A program made the translations under genes and the position numbers. This document shows positions 59,250 through 64,000 of a DNA stretch of 64,000 nucleotides, in pieces; the stretch's first letter is position 1; the number at the start of each line of letters is the position of its first letter. The notes beneath the pieces were generated by a model, which saw nothing but the letters and a program-made list of their open reading frames with translations, had not been told where the DNA came from and did not search any database. This DNA comes from Oscillospiraceae bacterium. GTDB taxonomy: Bacteria; Bacillota; Clostridia; Oscillospirales; Ruminococcaceae. The stretch covers positions 124,001 through 188,000 of the forward strand of contig JAGBCL010000100.1 of the NCBI GenBank assembly GCA_018110825.1. Direction: 5' to 3'.

Positions 59250-60488
59250 TCACTTCGGAGGTATAATAGTTGTCGATAGTAACGGCAACAGTAATCTCAC
59301 CTTAAATACATTTAATCCGTCAACACTCTCTGCCCATATTCTGCCGCCATGCTCCTTTACAATACTCTCAGCAATAGAAAGACCTAAACCATAGCTGTGA
59401 TTTCCACTCCGAGCCTTATCTACACGATAAAAACGTTTAAATATATTTTTTAAATCGGTTTTTGATATTGTATCTCCGTGACTTGAAACAGAGAAAATAC
59501 AGTAATCCCTGTGTTTTTTCAGGCTGACTGTCACAGTTGTATTCGGATAGGAGTATTTCATCGCATTGTCAAGAAGAATATCCGCAAGCCTGCAAAGCTG
59601 TGTGCTGTCGCCGCTTACAACAATATTATCCTGTAGTTCACAGCTGAGCGTCAGTCCCTTTTCGTAATAAAGAGGCTCAAACGGAAGTACAGCTTCAGAA
59701 ATAAGATTACTGAATTCCACATCCTCAAAAGTAATTTCCTTTGAATGATTATCGCTCCTTGCAAGCTCTAAAAGGCTTTCAGTAAGCCCTCTCATTTGTT
59801 TTGACATTGTGAGTATGCTCTCCGAAAACTGCATTCTCTTTTCCGCTGAATGATTTCCTTCCAGCAGCATTTCCGCATTTGTCATTATAACAGTCAGTGG
59901 AGTTTTCAGTTCGTGAGAGGCATCGGCAACAAATTGCTTCTGCTGATTCCACGCTGTTTCTATGGGCTTCACCGTCCACCTTGCAAGCAGAACACTGATT
60001 GCGAAAAACAGTATAAGACTTAATACTGCGATAAGAATGCAGGTACAAGTAAGCTGTCGGAGTGTTTTGATTTCTCCTGAAATATCAGCAAAGAATATTG
60101 CTTCTTCAAAAGGATTGCGTCTTAAATGAAAACGCAGGTCATACTCTTCAATAATACCTGTTTCGGCATTTGTGTTCAAAGCCTTATTATATATTTCAGA
60201 CAGAAGCTCATTATTTGAAAAATCCACAACTTCACTGCCCCATGCGTTGTATCGGGTGTCAGGTAATTTATAAACCGCAAACACTGACGGGGGAGCCTTC
60301 TGTGGAGCCTTGTTGTGAATATCGTGCTGTTGTATGGGCATCATGGAAACGGAACGGAGCATCTGGATACTTTCCTGTTCCATATTCGACTTTGTAAAAA
60401 ACAGTATCAGCCCGAAAATTACCGCAAGCATTACCGTTACAATAGCCATATTTACAACAATAAATTTTCGTCTTAATCGCTTAATCAT
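59250..60488 (-). CDS. Sensor histidine kinase
   Basis: A 412-residue membrane kinase. Two membrane segments (about residues 10-32 and 148-172) enclose an extracytoplasmic sensor of about 115 residues. The HisKA domain has FVADASHELKTPLTVIMTNA with the phospho-His. The HATPase domain has DNAMKYS, an F-box region and SYGLGLSIAESIVKEHGG. I chose the ATG at 60488 inside the regulator's stop region (overlap of 8 bases); longer readings lack a ribosome site. The signal is unknown. Its neighbours suggest control of the VTC-DUF4956-CotH genes. Confidence 0.93.
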   Translation of the reverse strand: MIKRLRRKFIVVNMAIVTVMLAVIFGLILFFTKSNMEQESIQMLRSVSMMPIQQHDIHNKAPQKAPPSVFAVYKLPDTRYNAWGSEVVDFSNNELLSEIYNKALNTNAETGIIEEYDLRFHLRRNPFEEAIFFADISGEIKTLRQLTCTCILIAVLSLILFFAISVLLARWTVKPIETAWNQQKQFVADASHELKTPLTVIMTNAEMLLEGNHSAEKRMQFSESILTMSKQMRGLTESLLELARSDNHSKEITFEDVEFSNLISEAVLPFEPLYYEKGLTLSCELQDNIVVSGDSTQLCRLADILLDNAMKYSYPNTTVTVSLKKHRDYCIFSVSSHGDTISKTDLKNIFKRFYRVDKARSGNHSYGLGLSIAESIVKEHGGRIWAESVDGLNVFKVRLLLPLLSTTIIPPK

Positions 60489-61155
60489 TTCCCGCCTCCA
60501 GATGATAGCCGAGCCTGCGGATTGCTTCAATTCGTATATCCGAACCGATGCTCTGAAGCTTTTTACGCAGAAATCCCACATAAACCTCAACGTGATTTTC
60601 AACAGCGTTGGAGTCATATCCCCATACCTTTGTAAGCAGCGTTTCCTTTGAAACGTTGTTTTCTTTTGCCTGCATAAGAAAACGCATTATATCAAATTCT
60701 CTTGCGGAAAGGCGAACATTCTTTTTACCGCAGATAAGCTTTCCGGATTCAAGGTCAAGATAAGTATTCCCGAATTTCAGTTCATTTACCTGTGCACCCT
60801 GTCTGCGGAGAAGTGCATTGACGCAGGCAAGAAGCTCTCTTGAATCAAATGGCTTTGTAAGGTAATAGTCCGCACCTGCATTGAGTCCCTCTATTCTGTC
60901 TTCAAGACTTGATTTTGCAGTCAGCATAAGAATAGGTGTTGCACAACGGTGTGCACGGACACGTCTCGCAACCTCATATCCGTCCATTTCGGGCATCATT
61001 ACATCAAGTATCAGCAAATCATAAATGCCAAGCTCCGCATATTCTCTGCCGCTTTTTCCGTCGTATACAGCTTCCGTTTCAAAGCCTTTGGATTCAAGCA
61101 AATCACAGAGAGATTTTGCGAGCAGTTTTTCGTCCTCTATAACAAGTATCTTCAT
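60481..61155 (-). CDS. OmpR/PhoB-family response regulator
   Basis: A 224-residue regulator. The receiver domain has the acidic pair in IEDEK, the phospho-acceptor D51 in LLILDVMMPEMDGYE, and Lys in LTKPFDSRE. The C-terminal winged helix has LSAREFDIMRFLMQ and VYVGFLRKKLQSIGSDIRI. I chose the ATG at 61155 (GAGGTGA upstream). It is the first gene of the pair. A direct-repeat site with the 11-bp step typical of this family overlaps its promoter (61190-61218), and a mirror copy lies before the divergent operon. Confidence 0.95.
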   Translation of the reverse strand: MKILVIEDEKLLAKSLCDLLESKGFETEAVYDGKSGREYAELGIYDLLILDVMMPEMDGYEVARRVRAHRCATPILMLTAKSSLEDRIEGLNAGADYYLTKPFDSRELLACVNALLRRQGAQVNELKFGNTYLDLESGKLICGKKNVRLSAREFDIMRFLMQAKENNVSKETLLTKVWGYDSNAVENHVEVYVGFLRKKLQSIGSDIRIEAIRRLGYHLEAGND

Positions 61156-61171
61156 AACCATCACCTCTTAC

Positions 61172-61200
61172 ATTATAATACTACATTTTGCTGAAATCAA
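61172..61200 (-). promoter_or_regulatory. Promoter of the two-component operon
   Basis: Minus-strand TTGATT (61195-61200), 17 bp, TATAAT (61172-61177). The -35 box lies inside response-regulator site A. Confidence 0.78.
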
Positions 61201-61218
61201 GCTGAAAAAGCTTTCAGC
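61190..61218. promoter_or_regulatory. Candidate response-regulator site A
   Basis: GCTGAAA at 61190-61196 and 61201-61207 (11-bp step), then inverted TTTCAGC at 61212-61218, all with 4-bp spacers. The 7+4 direct-repeat spacing is typical of OmpR/PhoB regulators. Confidence 0.75.
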
Positions 61219-61257
61219 ATTCAGGTTTCATTATCTTTTCACCGCTTTTTCATATTG

Positions 61258-61286
61258 GCTGAAACTCTTTTCAGCGTTAATTCAGC
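61258..61286. promoter_or_regulatory. Candidate response-regulator site B (mirror of site A)
   Basis: GCTGAAA (61258-61264), TTTCAGC (61269-61275) and ATTCAGC (61280-61286), again with 4-bp spacers. This is the same three-half-site plan as site A read on the other strand. It covers the poor -35 region of the downstream promoter (candidate -10 TAAAAT at 61296-61301), as for a class II activator. Confidence 0.75.
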
Positions 61287-61325
61287 ATAGAGTGTTAAAA
61301 TTAAAACAGAAACGAGGTGATAGCT

Positions 61326-61997
61326 ATGGATTTCAGACACGAATGGAAGCATGAAATCAACTACTCGGATATGATTATACTTCGACAGCGGCTTAAGGCA
61401 GTGATGAAGCCTGATGAAAATGCAGTCGACGGAAAGTATTTTATCCGAAGTCTTTATTTTGACAACATTTCGGACAAGGCTCTGCATGAGAAAATTGACG
61501 GCGTCAACTGCCGTGAAAAATTCCGCATACGCTACTACAATGACGATACTTCCCTCATTCATCTTGAAAAGAAATCAAAAATAAACGGTCTTGGCAACAA
61601 GCAGAGTGCAAATCTTTCAGCGGAGGAAGCACAGAAAATTGTTGACGGCGATTTTGACTGGATGATTGACTGTGACAGACCTCTTGTGCAGGAGCTTTAC
61701 TCCAAAATGAAATCACAGGGACTGCGCCCGAAAACAATCGTGGATTATACTAGAGAGCCATTTGTATTTTCAGCAGGAAATGTCCGTGTAACCCTTGATT
61801 ACGATATACGCACAGGACTTTACTGTACGGATTTTTTTAATCCCGATTGTATTACAATTCCTGCTGGGAATGCGCCGATTATTCTCGAAGTTAAATGGGA
61901 CGAGTTTCTGCCATCTGTTATTCGTGATATTGTTCAGCTTGAAAGCAGGCATACAGCCGCTTTCTCAAAATATGCAGCATGCCGTATTTACGGCTAA
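61326..61997 (+). CDS. VTC-domain (polyphosphate polymerase-type) protein
   Basis: A 223-residue protein of the VTC/CYTH tunnel fold. Seen: DFRHEWKHEINYSDM at the start, KYFIRSLYFDN, KFRIRYYND, HLEKKSKINGLGNK (basic lining) and IILEVKWDEFLPSVI near the C-terminus with the family's Glu/Lys. VTC domains in yeast make polyphosphate from ATP; stand-alone bacterial members are annotated as polyphosphate polymerase domains without much biochemistry. I chose the ATG at 61326 after GAGGTGA. It is first in an operon with DUF4956 and CotH genes. Confidence 0.88.
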   Translation: MDFRHEWKHEINYSDMIILRQRLKAVMKPDENAVDGKYFIRSLYFDNISDKALHEKIDGVNCREKFRIRYYNDDTSLIHLEKKSKINGLGNKQSANLSAEEAQKIVDGDFDWMIDCDRPLVQELYSKMKSQGLRPKTIVDYTREPFVFSAGNVRVTLDYDIRTGLYCTDFFNPDCITIPAGNAPIILEVKWDEFLPSVIRDIVQLESRHTAAFSKYAACRIYG

Positions 61998-62021
61998 ATA
62001 ATTAAAAAGGAGATTAAACCA

Positions 62022-62693
62022 ATGAATTTCAATGATATTTTTAAATCGAGCTTTCTTGAAACAATGACAAGCGTAAGCATTCTCGATATGGCAATTGCCC
62101 TTGCGCTTGCTTTCGGACTGGGACTTTTTATTTTCCTCGTCTACAAAAAGACCTTTAACGGCGTAATGTATTCTTCAAGCTTCGGCGTTACGCTTATCGC
62201 CCTCACAATGATTACAACGGTAGTTATTCTTGCAGTTACAAGCAATGTTGTGCTTTCACTCGGTATGGTCGGTGCGTTATCTATTGTCCGTTTCCGTACA
62301 GCAATCAAAGAGCCGCTTGACATCGCATTCCTTTTCTGGTCGATTGGCGTAGGTATCGTCCTTGCGGCAGGTATGATTCCTCTTGCAGTTATCGGAAGCG
62401 TGATTATCGGTGTGATTCTTCTTGTATTCGTAAACAAAAAATCACACACACATCCATATATTGTTGTGGTACGCTGTGAAAACCACGACGCTGAAACACA
62501 GGTAAATAAATTCCTCAGCGAAAAGACAGAACGCTGTGTGGTCAAGAGCAAGTCCGCACAGAAGGGCGAAATAGAGCTGAATATGGAAATCCGACTTAAA
62601 AATGACAACACAGATTTCATCAACAATATCGCAGATATGGACGGCGTTCACAGTGCTGTGCTTGTAAGCTACAACGGCGATTATATGGGTTAA
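62022..62693 (+). CDS. DUF4956 membrane protein
   Basis: A 223-residue protein with about four membrane segments between residues 20 and 140. The conserved loop SIVRFRTAIKEPLDIAFLFW, which marks DUF4956, follows VTSNVVLSLGMVGAL. The C-terminal 80 residues form a soluble domain of ferredoxin-like look (YIVVVRCENHDAETQVNKFL). Function unknown. As I recall, the family is repeatedly found beside VTC-domain and CotH genes, as here. It starts at ATG 62022 after AAAGGAG. Confidence 0.9.
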   Translation: MNFNDIFKSSFLETMTSVSILDMAIALALAFGLGLFIFLVYKKTFNGVMYSSSFGVTLIALTMITTVVILAVTSNVVLSLGMVGALSIVRFRTAIKEPLDIAFLFWSIGVGIVLAAGMIPLAVIGSVIIGVILLVFVNKKSHTHPYIVVVRCENHDAETQVNKFLSEKTERCVVKSKSAQKGEIELNMEIRLKNDNTDFINNIADMDGVHSAVLVSYNGDYMG

Positions 62694-62702
62694 GGTAATA
62701 CT

Positions 62703-64000
62703 ATGTCTACACATAAGAATATTGACCGCATCTGTATCATTGCAATTGTGATATGTGTTGCATTGACGGCTGTACTTATGAACGGTTCTGCTCTTGGTAT
62801 CGGGCAGACTGCTCATGCAATGGGCTATGAGGGACGGCTTTTTGATACAGATAAGGTTCATACAATTGATATTGTAATTGATGATTGGGATGAATTTCTC
62901 ACAACTGCACAGAGTGAGGAATATTCCGATTGTACTGTAGTTATTGACGGTGAAGCGTACAAAAATGTCGGCATAAGAGGAAAGGGAAATACATCTCTCA
63001 GCACGGTTTCCTCTATGGACAGTGACAGATACAGCTTCAAAGTTGAATTTGACCAGTACGACAAAAACAAAAGCTATCATGGTCTTGATAAGCTGAGTCT
63101 GAACAATGTCATTCAGGATGACACATATATGAAGGATTATCTGACATATCAGATGATGAATGAATTCGGTGCAAGCGCTCCACTTTGCAGCTTTGCATAT
63201 ATCACAGTCAATGGTGAGGACTGGGGACTTTATCTTGCAGTTGAGGGTGTTGAGGATTCTTTCTTACAGCGTAATTTCGGCAATGACTATGGCAATCTTT
63301 ATAAGCCTGATAGTATGAGCTTCGGAGGCGGCAGGGGAAACGGCAAGGATTTTGATATGAATGACTTTGCGGACAATTCTGACTCTGATGAAAACTCAGA
63401 TTCCGCAGAAGATAAAAATAACAGCGGAAATATGCAGGGCGGTTTCGGTCAGTTTGCTCCTCCCAATATGCAGGGTGGAATACCGCAAATGCCAGAGGGA
63501 ATGGAAATACCAGAGGATTTCGACTTTTCGGCTATGGAAAACGGCGAATTTGAAATGCCCGATATGGGCGGCGATTTCGGTGGTTTCGGTATGGGAAGTT
63601 CCGATGTCAAGCTGAAGTATTCCGATGATAATTATGACAGCTATTCAAATATTTTCAATAGTGCCAAGACGGACATTACAGACAGTGACAAGGACAGGCT
63701 GATTGCTTCTTTGAAGAATTTAAGCGAGTATGAAAATCTCGAAGAGGTTGTTGATATCGAGAATGTTATCCGCTATTTTGTTGTGCATAACTTCGTCTGC
63801 AACGGCGACAGCTACACAGGTTCAATGATTCATAACTATTACCTGTATGAGGAAAACGGCAAGCTTTCAATGCTTCCGTGGGATTATAACCTTGCATATG
63901 GTACATTCCAAGGGGGCGATGCAACAGGTCAGGTCAATTCGCCTATTGACACTCCCGTTTCAGGTGATATGAGCGAACGTCCAATGGTCGGCTGGATTTT
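62703..64000 (+). CDS. CotH-kinase family protein (3' end outside window)
   Basis: The first 432 residues are visible, open at the window end. The N-terminus has one membrane segment or signal (about 9-30). The CotH region follows: FDTDKVHTIDIVIDDWDEF, NVGIRGKGNTSLST, SFKVEFDQY, DKLSLNN, NEDWGLYL-like GEDWGLYLAVEGVED, NLYKPDS, and later MLPWDYNLAYGTF. Bacillus CotH is an atypical secreted kinase of spore-coat proteins. A Met/Gly/Pro/Asp-rich insertion (about residues 205-300, with MQGGFGQFAPPNMQGG) interrupts the domain. It begins 9 bases after the DUF4956 stop, with AAGG upstream. An N-terminal anchor means it acts at or outside the membrane. Confidence 0.88.
   Translation, partial: MSTHKNIDRICIIAIVICVALTAVLMNGSALGIGQTAHAMGYEGRLFDTDKVHTIDIVIDDWDEFLTTAQSEEYSDCTVVIDGEAYKNVGIRGKGNTSLSTVSSMDSDRYSFKVEFDQYDKNKSYHGLDKLSLNNVIQDDTYMKDYLTYQMMNEFGASAPLCSFAYITVNGEDWGLYLAVEGVEDSFLQRNFGNDYGNLYKPDSMSFGGGRGNGKDFDMNDFADNSDSDENSDSAEDKNNSGNMQGGFGQFAPPNMQGGIPQMPEGMEIPEDFDFSAMENGEFEMPDMGGDFGGFGMGSSDVKLKYSDDNYDSYSNIFNSAKTDITDSDKDRLIASLKNLSEYENLEEVVDIENVIRYFVVHNFVCNGDSYTGSMIHNYYLYEENGKLSMLPWDYNLAYGTFQGGDATGQVNSPIDTPVSGDMSERPMVGWI

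Overview
The window looks like chromosome of a strictly anaerobic, low-GC gut Firmicute of the Ruminococcus type (Oscillospiraceae). The case rests on Shine-Dalgarno sites of the AAAGGAGG type before nearly every gene, many consensus sigma-A promoters (TTGACA-N17-TATAAT) and a tyrosine T-box leader. It also rests on fermentation and anaerobic genes: pyruvate formate-lyase, bifunctional AdhE, indolepyruvate:ferredoxin oxidoreductase and Rex. A GH130 mannosylglucose phosphorylase of the kind known from Ruminococcus albus fits as well. The genus is an inference. I see no rRNA, tRNA, CRISPR array or intact mobile element.

Layout. 1-4000: end of a phosphoglucomutase gene, a membrane protein, two GNAT genes and a DegV protein. 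4000-9000: an aryl-acid module of iorA, an unknown membrane gene, iorB, a phenylacetate-CoA ligase and a tandem-ACT protein. 9900-14500: operon acn - small membrane protein - DUF3795 protein - icd - rex, which makes 2-oxoglutarate and the NADH-sensing repressor. 14500-18300: a heterodimeric ABC exporter with one degenerate ATP site. 18400-22400: three unknown genes, including a zinc-ribbon/TPR protein with twenty PVEEVT-like repeats. 22400-26900: a Tyr T-box leader followed by a radical SAM gene, a methyltransferase, a Nudix gene and finally tyrS. 26900-38700: carbohydrate genes (isomerase-like protein, GH130, galK), EamA transporter, RodA, CapA-like lipoprotein and an NAD salvage pair. 38700-42600: the pyruvate formate-lyase locus. 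42900-50200: HD-GYP protein, fructokinase, PadR/DUF2812 pair, and an operon of CPBP protease, three DUF2975-like paralogues and an XRE regulator. 50400-53200: adhE with two Rex boxes. 53300-58600: HD hydrolase, GNAT, phosphatase, Nudix and a Tet(M)-like GTPase fused to a NYN nuclease. 58600-59200: a serine-recombinase remnant. 59200-64000: a two-component system divergent from a VTC - DUF4956 - CotH operon that runs off the window.

The strongest unusual item is the pyruvate formate-lyase locus. The large subunit keeps the Cys-Cys active site but stops before the glycyl-radical domain. That domain is encoded alone as a 79-residue protein (RVSGYAV present). Between the two lies a 67-residue paralogue of the domain's N-terminal half, in which the glycine loop is replaced by a Cys-rich acidic tail. 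The activase and a NifX-like protein with a His/Cys tail follow. This reads as a constitutively split glycyl-radical enzyme with an accessory or regulatory mini-subunit.

Other items: the elongation-factor-like GTPase fused to a Rae1/YacP-like nuclease, both of which belong to families that act in the ribosomal A site; mirror-image 29-bp response-regulator sites between the two-component genes and the CotH operon; operator arrays in the 5' leaders of the padR and CPBP operons; and two neighbouring genes in which a hairpin separates the Shine-Dalgarno sequence from the start codon.
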